The position numbers and the translations under genes are program-made. The notes below the pieces were generated by a model. It had not been told where the DNA came from. It worked only from the letters and a program-made list of their open reading frames with translations, and made no database searches. Positions 1-5,766 of a DNA stretch of 6,385 bases are shown here, in pieces (the stretch's first letter is position 1; each line of letters opens with the position of its first letter). Source of the DNA: an uncultured Bacillota bacterium (GTDB taxonomy: Bacteria; Bacillota; Clostridia; Peptostreptococcales; Anaerovoracaceae); contig CASEFF010000179.1 in the NCBI GenBank assembly GCA_949287115.1, positions 1-6,385 on the forward strand, read 5' to 3'.

Positions 1-42
1 ATTCGGTACATCGGATGCGCTATAATATCACCGTATATCCCA

Positions 43-708
43 TCATTTTTCCGCCAGATATTCCTTCATTATCCCGACCGATGCGCTGCAGCCCAGCCTG
101 TCGGCGCCGGCCTTTATCATGGCCTGAGCATCGGCCAGAGTTTTTATGCCGCCGGAAGCCTTTATACTCATGGAGCTTCCGACGGCTTTTTTCATCACCT
201 GTACGTTTCGTACGGAAGCGCCCCTGGAGCTGAAGCCGGTGGAAGTCTTGACGAAGTCGGCGCCGCTTTTCTTTGCGAGACGACAGGCCTGCATGATCTC
301 GTTGTCTGTCAGCAGGCACGTTTCCAGTATGACTTTCAGCACGGCATCGTATTCGTCGCAAAGCCCTGCGATGGTGGCGATCTCATCTTCTATGACGGCG
401 TAGCGCCTGTCTTTGAGTGCACCGATGTTCATGACCATGTCTATTTCGTCGGCTCCGTTTTCAAGAGCGTCGTTTGCCTCGAAGACTTTGACCTCGGAGG
501 AAGAGGCGCCAAGCGGGAATCCGGCCACGGCGGCCACCTTTATATCGCTGCCTTCAAGCAGTGAAACGGCCAGCGGTACGTAACATCCGTTGACACATAC
601 GGAAGCGAAGTCGTGTTCCTTTGCTTCTTCGCACAGCCTGCGTATGTCGTTTTCCGTCGCTTCAGGTTTAAGTAACGTATGGTCGAAATATTTATTGAAT
701 GCTTTCAT
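43..708 (-). CDS. deoC: Deoxyribose-phosphate aldolase (DeoC), complete
   Basis: This 221-residue protein matches bacterial class I deoxyribose-phosphate aldolase in length and motifs. The enzyme cleaves 2-deoxyribose-5-phosphate to glyceraldehyde-3-phosphate and acetaldehyde in the cytoplasm, the last step of deoxynucleoside catabolism. Visible motifs are DHTLLKP (residues 9-15), VCVNGCYV (37-44), GFPLGAS (63-69), EIDMVMNIGALK (88-99), LKVILETCLLT (124-134), DFVKTSTGF (151-159) with the expected Schiff-base lysine K154, and SIKASGGI (181-188) with the second conserved lysine K183. D90 fits the conserved active-site aspartate. The ATG at 708 is preceded by GAGGT eight bases upstream on the - strand. 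The gene is transcribed away from the methionine cluster, and its downstream neighbour lies outside the window. Nothing appears truncated or missing. The assignment is firm. Confidence 0.97.
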   Translation of the reverse strand: MKAFNKYFDHTLLKPEATENDIRRLCEEAKEHDFASVCVNGCYVPLAVSLLEGSDIKVAAVAGFPLGASSSEVKVFEANDALENGADEIDMVMNIGALKDRRYAVIEDEIATIAGLCDEYDAVLKVILETCLLTDNEIMQACRLAKKSGADFVKTSTGFSSRGASVRNVQVMKKAVGSSMSIKASGGIKTLADAQAMIKAGADRLGCSASVGIMKEYLAEK

Positions 709-716
709 ATCTTATT

Positions 717-721
717 ACCTC
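717..721 (-). promoter_or_regulatory. deoC ribosome binding site
   Basis: On the - strand this reads GAGGT, eight bases before the ATG at 708. It supports that ATG as the start. Confidence 0.7.
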
Positions 722-760
722 AAATCATCAATATCTGTGTTTGTTGTGTTATGCCGTTTC

Positions 761-790
761 AGTATACCACAGTTGAGGAAGTTGTGGGAA
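761..790 (-). promoter_or_regulatory. Candidate deoC promoter, extended -10 type
   Basis: The - strand reads TGGTATACT ending at 761: a TATACT -10 box with the TG of an extended -10 in the correct place. A weak -35-like TTCCCA (four of six matches) lies 18 bp upstream at 790-785. Transcription would start about 45 nt before the deoC ATG. This is motif reading only. No operator palindrome of the DeoR type is obvious next to it. Confidence 0.45.
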
Positions 791-970
791 GATGTTTGCA
801 ACGACCTCCACCCGGACTTTTGCACGGACATTTCCCCGGAGTATTTACGGCAAAATATCCCGGATTGGTCAGATACGGAGCTTCAATGATAAAACAGACG
901 GTTTTGAAAGAAGAAAATGGAACGGATTATCATTAATGGTAGTTTGCAGCCCGTTCGGGGATATTTTCAA

Positions 971-1040
971 GGGGATAAAGGCGTTAAAATTATCATCAAT
1001 GCTCGGTTTGAACATGTCTGGAGATATTTGGCCTTATCCC
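971..1040. repeat. Imperfect inverted repeat in the intergenic region
   Basis: The left arm GGGGATAAAGGC (971-982) pairs with the right arm GCCTTATCCC (1031-1040), giving about ten base pairs with one bulged A and a loop of about 48 nt. It has no trailing T-run, so it is not a standard terminator. It could be part of a structured RNA or a repeat element, or it could be chance in a GGGATAA-rich stretch. Confidence 0.3.
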
Positions 1041-1084
1041 AGGCGTGAAAAAGGGGGCGATTTTATCAGTGAAAAGGTCGGCGC

Positions 1085-1105
1085 GGGCATGTCGGGATAA
1101 TCGGA
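1085..1105 (+). repeat. 21-bp direct repeat, copy 1
   Basis: The 15-base core GTCGGGATAATCGGA (1091-1105) is preceded by GGGCAT. The same sequence recurs 67 bp downstream with a single mismatch over 21 bases. Inside the core, TCGG occurs twice with a 9-bp pitch. The copy lies about 92 bp upstream of the candidate metF -35 box, so it could be a distal protein-binding site. Confidence 0.7.
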
Positions 1106-1151
1106 GCGGGGAGAGGTCGTGTCAACTAAGACAAAGAGGAAAGGCCGGAAG

Positions 1152-1172
1152 GGGCAGGTCGGGATAATCGGA
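1152..1172 (+). repeat. 21-bp direct repeat, copy 2
   Basis: The core GTCGGGATAATCGGA (1158-1172) is preceded by GGGCAG, so it differs from copy 1 at one position (G1157 versus T1090). It ends four bases before the candidate metF -35 box. That is a natural position for an activator or repressor contacting RNA polymerase. The repeat itself is plain in the sequence; the regulatory role is inferred. Confidence 0.7.
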
Positions 1173-1176
1173 AACA

Positions 1177-1205
1177 TTGCATTGCTTTGTATACGGATGT
1201 ATAAT
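1177..1205 (+). promoter_or_regulatory. Candidate metF operon promoter
   Basis: A perfect sigma-A -10 box TATAAT (1200-1205) lies 17 bp after a weak -35-like TTGCAT (1177-1182). An overlapping TATACT (1205-1210) is an alternative -10. Initiation near 1212 would give a leader of roughly 84 nt before the metF ATG, T-rich and without a recognisable riboswitch. The weak -35 suits a promoter needing an activator, in line with the direct repeat just upstream. This rests on motif reading only. Confidence 0.5.
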
Positions 1206-1295
1206 ATACTGTTAATAAGTATAGTTTTAGCGCGATTTTTTGTTTTTTGATGCGTTTTGTTTTTCGCGAAGGCGAGATGATAGGAAGTGAGGATT

Positions 1296-2165
1296 ATGAA
1301 GATACCTGAGATGTTCCAGCAAAAGAAGCCCGTTTTTTCAATGGAGATATTCCCTCCGAAAAAGAAGGCCAACATAGAGTCCATATATGCGACGGTCGAA
1401 AAGCTGACGGTATGCAAGCCGGATTTCATCAGCGTCACATACGGCGCCGGCGGAAGTCTCAACGACAATTACACTTGTGAGATAGCGTCGACGATAAAGA
1501 AAAGGTTCGGCATAGAGACGCTGGCGCATCTGACGTGTATCAATTCGTCGCGCGAGGACGTGAAGGAGATGATCGGAAGGTTTCAGGCGGCGGACATAAA
1601 GAACGTGCTGACGCTGAGGGGCGACATAGTGCCGGATCAGGAGATAAAGAAGGATTTTCATCATGCAAACGAGCTGGCGATAGAGGTTCAGCGAAAGTGC
1701 AATGACGATCTGGAGATACTGGGAGCATGCTATCCGGAAGGTCATTATGAGAGCAAGTCTCTGGACGAGGATATTCAGAACCTGAAATACAAGATAGGAG
1801 CGGGGGTCAAGGTGCTGATATCGCAGCTCTTCTTCGACAACCAGCTCTTTTATGAGTTCGTGGGCAAGGCCAGGATGATGGGTGTTGACGTGCCGATATC
1901 AGCAGGCATCATGCCGATAGTGAATTCAAGGCAGATAGAGAGGACGGTGGCACTCAGCGGAGCCAGTCTGCCTCATGATTTCACGAAGATGATAGGCCTT
2001 TATGAAAACGAGCCTGAGGCGCTGTTTGAAGCGGGGATAGAGTATGCGTCCGAACAGATAAGGGATCTGATAACGAACGGGGTCGACGGCATACATCTGT
2101 ACATCATGAACAACGCCGAAGTGGGCCTCAGGATATACGATAACATAAAGGACCTGCTTGCGTAA
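1296..2165 (+). CDS. metF: 5,10-methylenetetrahydrofolate reductase (MetF)
   Basis: This cytoplasmic flavoprotein reduces 5,10-methylene-tetrahydrofolate to 5-methyl-tetrahydrofolate, the methyl donor for MetH. The 289 residues match the single-domain bacterial TIM-barrel family in length. Visible motifs are SMEIFPP (15-21) with E17 as the expected catalytic glutamate, SVTYGAGG (46-53), HLTC (78-81), LTLRGD (105-110) with the conserved aspartate D110, YPEGHYES (146-153), LISQLFFD (174-181) and ISAGIMPI (201-208). I chose the ATG at 1296 because AGGAAGTGAGG (1282-1292) lies directly before it. An in-frame GTG at 1287 falls inside that ribosome-binding sequence. It is the first gene of the cluster and its stop is 19 bp before the activation-domain gene. 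No MetV-like partner gene lies in the window. Confidence 0.96.
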   Translation: MKIPEMFQQKKPVFSMEIFPPKKKANIESIYATVEKLTVCKPDFISVTYGAGGSLNDNYTCEIASTIKKRFGIETLAHLTCINSSREDVKEMIGRFQAADIKNVLTLRGDIVPDQEIKKDFHHANELAIEVQRKCNDDLEILGACYPEGHYESKSLDEDIQNLKYKIGAGVKVLISQLFFDNQLFYEFVGKARMMGVDVPISAGIMPIVNSRQIERTVALSGASLPHDFTKMIGLYENEPEALFEAGIEYASEQIRDLITNGVDGIHLYIMNNAEVGLRIYDNIKDLLA

Positions 2166-2184
2166 TGTCATCGGGGAACGACAG

Positions 2185-2835
2185 ATGAACATGGAGATAA
2201 CTGAACGCATCAGAAGAGACGAGTGGCTGAAAGCTCTCGGAGCGGAAAATGACGGCACAGGTGATCTGAGTGCCGACATGGATGAGGCGGAACGGGAGAT
2301 ACTCAAAGCTGCGAGGCCGAGAGCGGTATACAGGCTGATGGCAAGGGATGAGATCAGCATACCGGGCTATTCGCTGTCAAAACATCTTGCAGGCTGTGAA
2401 AAGGTGGCGGTCATGGCTGTCACGCTGGGGATAGGAGTGGACAACATCATCAGGAAGGCGCAGGTGACGGATATGGCGCTGGCGGTGATGCTGGACAGCG
2501 GAGCATCGGTGCTTGTGGAGCAGCTATGCGATGATTTTGAACGATATATAGACGAACGCGTCGACGGATATACGACGGGAAGGTTCAGCCCCGGTTACGG
2601 TGATTCGCCGCTGGAGCTGCAGAAAGCGGTCGTTTCGTACGTGGACGGCGGCCGCAGGATAGGCCTGAACGTCACGGCGACAAATCTGCTGGTGCCGAGA
2701 AAATCGGTCACGGCGCTGATAGGTGTGGCGGAGCATCCCGTTGAGGGGAGACTTGCCACGTGTGATGAATGCGTATTGAGAGAAAAGTGCAGACTCAGGA
2801 AAGAGGGAAAGTTTTGTGGCGATAGATCTGAATGA
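2185..2835 (+). CDS. Stand-alone methionine synthase activation-domain protein
   Basis: This 216-residue protein resembles the C-terminal AdoMet-binding reactivation domain of cobalamin-dependent methionine synthase, here as its own gene. In E. coli MetH that domain binds S-adenosylmethionine and lets oxidised cob(II)alamin be reductively remethylated. The best landmark is RFSPGYGD (133-140), matching the RxxxGY AdoMet-binding signature; LDSGASVLVE (103-112) and LNVTATNLLVPRKSVTALIG (161-180) also fit the fold. The C-terminus adds four cysteines, C193, C196, C202 and C211 (CX2CX5CX8C), which the E. coli domain lacks as far as I recall and which could bind a metal. The start is ATG 2185, with GGGG eight bases upstream; a TTG at 2158 inside metF is less likely. 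It lies between metF and metH, overlaps metH by 20 bp, and probably acts on that MetH. Confidence 0.88.
   Translation: MNMEITERIRRDEWLKALGAENDGTGDLSADMDEAEREILKAARPRAVYRLMARDEISIPGYSLSKHLAGCEKVAVMAVTLGIGVDNIIRKAQVTDMALAVMLDSGASVLVEQLCDDFERYIDERVDGYTTGRFSPGYGDSPLELQKAVVSYVDGGRRIGLNVTATNLLVPRKSVTALIGVAEHPVEGRLATCDECVLREKCRLRKEGKFCGDRSE
2803..2807 (+). promoter_or_regulatory. metH ribosome binding site inside the upstream gene
   Basis: GAGGG lies eight bases before the GTG at 2816 and inside the last codons of the activation-domain gene. It supports a GTG start for metH although that start overlaps the upstream stop at 2833-2835 by 20 bp. Confidence 0.75.
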
Positions 2836-5299
2836 CAGGATATACATACTTGACGGAGGCATGGGCACGATGCTGCAGCAGGCAGGCATGGCACCGGACG
2901 AGACGACGACCATGTTTGCTCTGGAGCATCCGGACGTGCTGAAAGATATACACAGGCAGTATGTCGACGCCGGCTCCGATATCATTTATGCGGCGACGTT
3001 CGGAATGAACAGGTTCAAAGCCGACGAGATGGGAAGACCGCTTACGGAAGCCGTGGACATAGTGGTGAAAGCAGCGCGGGAGGTTGCCCGCGAAGAAGAG
3101 AAAAAGAGCGGCAGGAAGGTACTTGTGGCTCTCGATATAGGACCGCTCGGCGAGCTGCTGGAGCCTATGGGGACTCTCAGGTTCGAGGATGCGTACGAGG
3201 CTTTTGCCGAAGTCGTGCGTGCGGGAGCAGCAGGCGGAGCCGATATCGTGGGGATAGAGACGATGACGGATCTCTACGAAGTCAAGGCTGCCGTGCTGGC
3301 GGCAAAGGAAAATTCGGACATGCCTGTCATGGTAACGATGACGTTCGAGGAAAACGGCAGGACGTTCACGGGAACGAGCCTCGAGGCAATGGCGGTGACG
3401 CTGGAAGGACTGGGCGTAGATGCCATGGGCATAAACTGCTCGCTGGGCCCCGCCGAGATATTTCCGATGGTGGAAAAGCTGAGAACCATGACATCGCTGC
3501 CTGTCATAGCAAAGCCAAACGCGGGGCTGCCGGATCCGGCGACGGGAGCATACGATATAACGAAGGAAGAGTTCGTAAAGCTGATGGAGCGATATATCGA
3601 ATGCGGTATAAACATAGTCGGCGGATGCTGCGGTACTACGCCCGAATACATAAACGGCATCGCTTCCTTCTGTACAGGACGCTCCGCGGGTGCGGCCGCC
3701 GGGGGCGGACGTGGCGCGGCGAACGCAGAGCATGATATGAAGGATGACGGCAGGCGGGGAAAAAGCTTGAGGATATGCAGCAGTACCGACGTCGTGACGG
3801 TGGATCGCGTACGCGTCATAGGAGAGAGGATAAACCCGACAGGTAAGAAGAGGCTGAAGCAGGCGATAATCGACGGGGATCACGACTATATCATGAATCA
3901 GGCCATCGAGCAGGCAGATGCGGGAGCCGACATACTCGATGTCAACGTGGGAGTTCCGTCCGTAAACGAAGCGGAAGTACTGCCGGAGGTGGTGAAGAAG
4001 ATACAGTCGGTGACAGGACTGCCGCTGCAGATAGATTCATCGGATCCGGCGGCCATCGAGGCGGCATTGCGTGTGTACAACGGCAAGGCTATAGTCAATT
4101 CCGTCAACGGAGATGAGGAAGTCATGGAAAGGATATTGCCGGTAGTCGCAAAATACGGAGCGGCGGTCATAGGACTGACTCTCGACGGCGACGGTATACC
4201 AAATACTGCTGAGGGGCGTATCGCCATAGCCGAAAGGATTCTCAAAAAAGCCGTAGAGTACGGGATACCGGAGGAAGACGTGATAATAGACTGTCTGGCA
4301 CTGACGGCTTCGGCGCAGCAGGCGGAAGTTAATGAGACCCTCAGAGCCATAGAGACGGTGAAAAAGGATCTCGGGCTGAAGACGGCTCTTGGCGTTTCCA
4401 ATATCAGCTTCGGGCTTCCGGCAAGGGTGCTGATAAACAGGACATTCCTTGCCATGGCAATGGAGAGGGGACTTGATCTTCCGATAATAAATCCGAATGA
4501 AGAGGACATGATGTCGGCCGTATTCTCGTTCAACGTATTGAAGAACGTGGACGTTAATGCTGCCGGATACATAGAAAGGTATGCCGATTACGACGCGGTA
4601 AGCGCAAAACCTGCAGCTGCGGCGGTTACGGATGCAAAGGGCGGAAGTGTCGGCAGCGGCGCAGGCAATGATGGCGGCAGTGGAGATATTTTCCGCTGCA
4701 TTGAAAAGGGATTGAAGACCGATACGGCAACAGCGGTGGAAAAGCTGCTCGAGACCTATGACGAGCTGGAGGTGGTCAACGGATTCCTCATACCGGCGCT
4801 CGACAACGTGGGAAAGGGATTTGAAAAGGGAACGATATTCCTGCCTCAGATGCTCCAGGCGGCGACTGCCGCACAGGCGGGCTTTGATGTCATAAAGACC
4901 CGGCTTGCCGAAAGCGGAGGCGGCTCTGCGTCAAAGGGAGAAGTGGTGATCGCGACCGTCAAAGGCGATATCCACGACATAGGGAAGAATATCGTCAAGG
5001 TCATAATGGAAAATTACGGGTACAGGATGATAGATCTGGGCCGCGATGTTCCGGCCGAGAAGATAGTGGACGCCGTAAAGGAGAGAAACGTAAAGCTGGT
5101 GGGACTGAGCGCACTGATGACGACGACCTTGAAGAGCATGGAGGAGACCATAGCGGCAGTCAGAGCGGCGGCGCCCGAATGTAAGGTGATGGTAGGCGGA
5201 GCTGTACTCACGGAGGATTATGCTCACAGTATAGGGGCGGATTACTATTGCAGCGATGCGATGAAGTCGGTGGAAGCCGCGCAGGAGGTTTTGGGATGA
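2816..5299 (+). CDS. metH: Cobalamin-dependent methionine synthase lacking the activation domain (MetH)
   Basis: This 827-residue cytoplasmic enzyme transfers the methyl group of 5-methyl-tetrahydrofolate through cobalamin to homocysteine. Three parts are visible. The homocysteine-binding barrel (about 1-285) has GGMGTMLQ at 14-21 and the zinc-ligand cysteines C208 (GINCSLGP), C271 and C272 (GGCCGTTP). The pterin-binding barrel (about 330-590) has VIGERINPTG (334-343), DILDVNVG (372-379), DSSD (407-410) and N529 in GVSNISFGLP. The cobalamin cap and Rossmann domains (about 623-827) have DIHDIGKN (718-725) with H720 as the lower cobalt ligand, GLSAL (763-767) and VGGAV (793-797). The E. coli enzyme has about 1,227 residues; the missing C-terminus is the activation domain, supplied by the overlapping upstream gene. 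Ala/Gly-rich linkers occupy about 287-318 and 596-622. The GTG start is supported by GAGGG at 2803-2807. Confidence 0.96.
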   Translation: MAIDLNDRIYILDGGMGTMLQQAGMAPDETTTMFALEHPDVLKDIHRQYVDAGSDIIYAATFGMNRFKADEMGRPLTEAVDIVVKAAREVAREEEKKSGRKVLVALDIGPLGELLEPMGTLRFEDAYEAFAEVVRAGAAGGADIVGIETMTDLYEVKAAVLAAKENSDMPVMVTMTFEENGRTFTGTSLEAMAVTLEGLGVDAMGINCSLGPAEIFPMVEKLRTMTSLPVIAKPNAGLPDPATGAYDITKEEFVKLMERYIECGINIVGGCCGTTPEYINGIASFCTGRSAGAAAGGGRGAANAEHDMKDDGRRGKSLRICSSTDVVTVDRVRVIGERINPTGKKRLKQAIIDGDHDYIMNQAIEQADAGADILDVNVGVPSVNEAEVLPEVVKKIQSVTGLPLQIDSSDPAAIEAALRVYNGKAIVNSVNGDEEVMERILPVVAKYGAAVIGLTLDGDGIPNTAEGRIAIAERILKKAVEYGIPEEDVIIDCLALTASAQQAEVNETLRAIETVKKDLGLKTALGVSNISFGLPARVLINRTFLAMAMERGLDLPIINPNEEDMMSAVFSFNVLKNVDVNAAGYIERYADYDAVSAKPAAAAVTDAKGGSVGSGAGNDGGSGDIFRCIEKGLKTDTATAVEKLLETYDELEVVNGFLIPALDNVGKGFEKGTIFLPQMLQAATAAQAGFDVIKTRLAESGGGSASKGEVVIATVKGDIHDIGKNIVKVIMENYGYRMIDLGRDVPAEKIVDAVKERNVKLVGLSALMTTTLKSMEETIAAVRAAAPECKVMVGGAVLTEDYAHSIGADYYCSDAMKSVEAAQEVLG
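5283..5288 (+). promoter_or_regulatory. Ribosome binding site of the zinc-ribbon gene
   Basis: A perfect AGGAGG lies inside the last metH codons, seven bases before the ATG at 5296. It decides that start over an earlier in-frame ATG at 5248. Confidence 0.85.
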
Positions 5300-5745
5300 A
5301 CAGATTCGGTATGTGGTTTGCTAATTTTATGAGGGGCAGATACGGCATGGATAACCTGAACAGGTTCCTGCTGATAGCGGCGGTAGTGATACTGGCAGCG
5401 GACCTGTTCATAAGATGGAGACCTCTTTATCTGCTGGCGATTTTCATACTGATATTCGTATACTGCAGGATGTTTTCGAGGAACATAAACGCAAGATACA
5501 GGGAAAACCAGAAATTCCTTCAGCTGACTGCAAAGTTCAGGAGAAAAGGACAGTACGGCGGATACGGGAATCAGTACGGCAGCGGATACGGCGGCGGAAG
5601 CGGAGCATCGGGACAGCAGAAAGATAAAACCCATAAAGTGCTGAGATGTCCGGGCTGCGGAGAAAAGCTGAGAGTGCCGAAGGGCGCCGGGAAGATAAAC
5701 ATAACGTGCCCGCACTGCGGTACGAAGTTCATAAAGAAAGTATGA
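5296..5745 (+). CDS. Small two-helix membrane protein with C-terminal zinc ribbon, function unknown
   Basis: I recognise the architecture but know no established function. The 149-residue protein has a basic N-terminus, two hydrophobic segments (about 23-39 and 44-58) split by the charged turn RWRP, and a basic stretch (61-84) containing a YREN motif. A Gly/Tyr/Ser-rich linker follows (about 86-106), then a four-cysteine zinc ribbon, C118-x2-C121 and C138-x2-C141 (CPGCGEKLRVP and CPHCGTKF). The likely topology is a short membrane hairpin with both termini and the ribbon in the cytoplasm. The start codon overlaps the metH stop as ATGA, with AGGAGG seven bases upstream, so translation is probably coupled to metH. 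Similar small zinc-ribbon membrane proteins are, from general knowledge, common in Clostridia. Metal, nucleic-acid or protein binding are all possible roles for the ribbon. Confidence 0.88.
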   Translation: MNRFGMWFANFMRGRYGMDNLNRFLLIAAVVILAADLFIRWRPLYLLAIFILIFVYCRMFSRNINARYRENQKFLQLTAKFRRKGQYGGYGNQYGSGYGGGSGASGQQKDKTHKVLRCPGCGEKLRVPKGAGKINITCPHCGTKFIKKV

Positions 5746-5754
5746 CGGATAATG

Positions 5755-5760
5755 AGGAGG
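5755..5760 (+). promoter_or_regulatory. lgt ribosome binding site
   Basis: AGGAGG lies six bases before the ATG at 5767, in the 21-bp gap after the zinc-ribbon stop codon. It fixes the lgt start. Confidence 0.85.
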
Positions 5761-5766
5761 TAGATC

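Larger units (their letters stand above)
709..1295. other. 587-bp divergent intergenic region, no convincing gene
   Basis: This stretch separates the deoC and metF starts and has no open frame I would call a gene. It holds the two candidate promoters and the 21-bp direct repeat listed separately. It also holds weaker structure: GAACGG at 920-925 complementary to CCGTTC at 951-956; AAAATATCCC at 852-861 complementary to GGGATATTTT at 958-967; AAAAC/GTTTT around a 5-nt loop at 891-905; and a near-copy pair ATTATCATtAATG (926-938) and ATTATCATcAATG (989-1001). Positions 1231-1268 are T-rich and bounded by a 5-bp CGCGA/TCGCG inverted repeat. I do not recognise an S-box, T-box or cobalamin riboswitch in it. 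The part between about 790 and 1160 is unexplained; it could be a decayed gene, an interspersed repeat or regulatory DNA. Confidence 0.6.

Noticed and set aside
1..42. Terminator or gene start downstream of deoC
   Set aside because: There is only short AT-rich sequence without a GC-rich stem plus T-run on the - strand and no start signal. It is too little sequence to call anything.
679..936. 85-residue + strand open frame crossing the deoC start
   Set aside because: It begins inside deoC in antisense, has no plausible start signal, and encodes no recognisable sequence.
792..1100. 102-residue + strand open frame in the intergenic region
   Set aside because: It has no properly spaced ribosome binding site and no recognisable motif. 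Its composition and codon use differ from the neighbouring genes, and it runs through the repeat-bearing DNA up to the first 21-bp repeat. I treat it as chance or relic.
1231..1268. Possible intrinsic terminator or attenuator in the metF leader
   Set aside because: The stem is only five pairs around a 28-nt loop, and the T-runs lie inside the loop instead of after the stem.
1287..1295. In-frame GTG start for metF nine bases upstream
   Set aside because: It lies inside the ribosome-binding sequence that serves the ATG at 1296 and has no adequate site of its own.
1206..1295. S-box, T-box or cobalamin riboswitch before metF
   Set aside because: I could not find the conserved core sequences, and the leader is short for these classes. 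A covariance search would be decisive.
2158..2184. In-frame TTG start for the activation-domain gene overlapping metF
   Set aside because: There is no good ribosome binding site before it, and the extra nine residues do not resemble the family. The ATG at 2185 has a GGGG eight bases upstream.
2795..3883. 362-residue - strand open frame opposite metH
   Set aside because: It is a mirror of metH codon bias, rich in Arg, His and Tyr, lacks a start signal and lies opposite a certain gene.
5248..5295. Earlier in-frame ATG for the zinc-ribbon gene
   Set aside because: The ATG at 5296 has a perfect AGGAGG at the right distance, and the added 16 residues would merely overlap metH codons.
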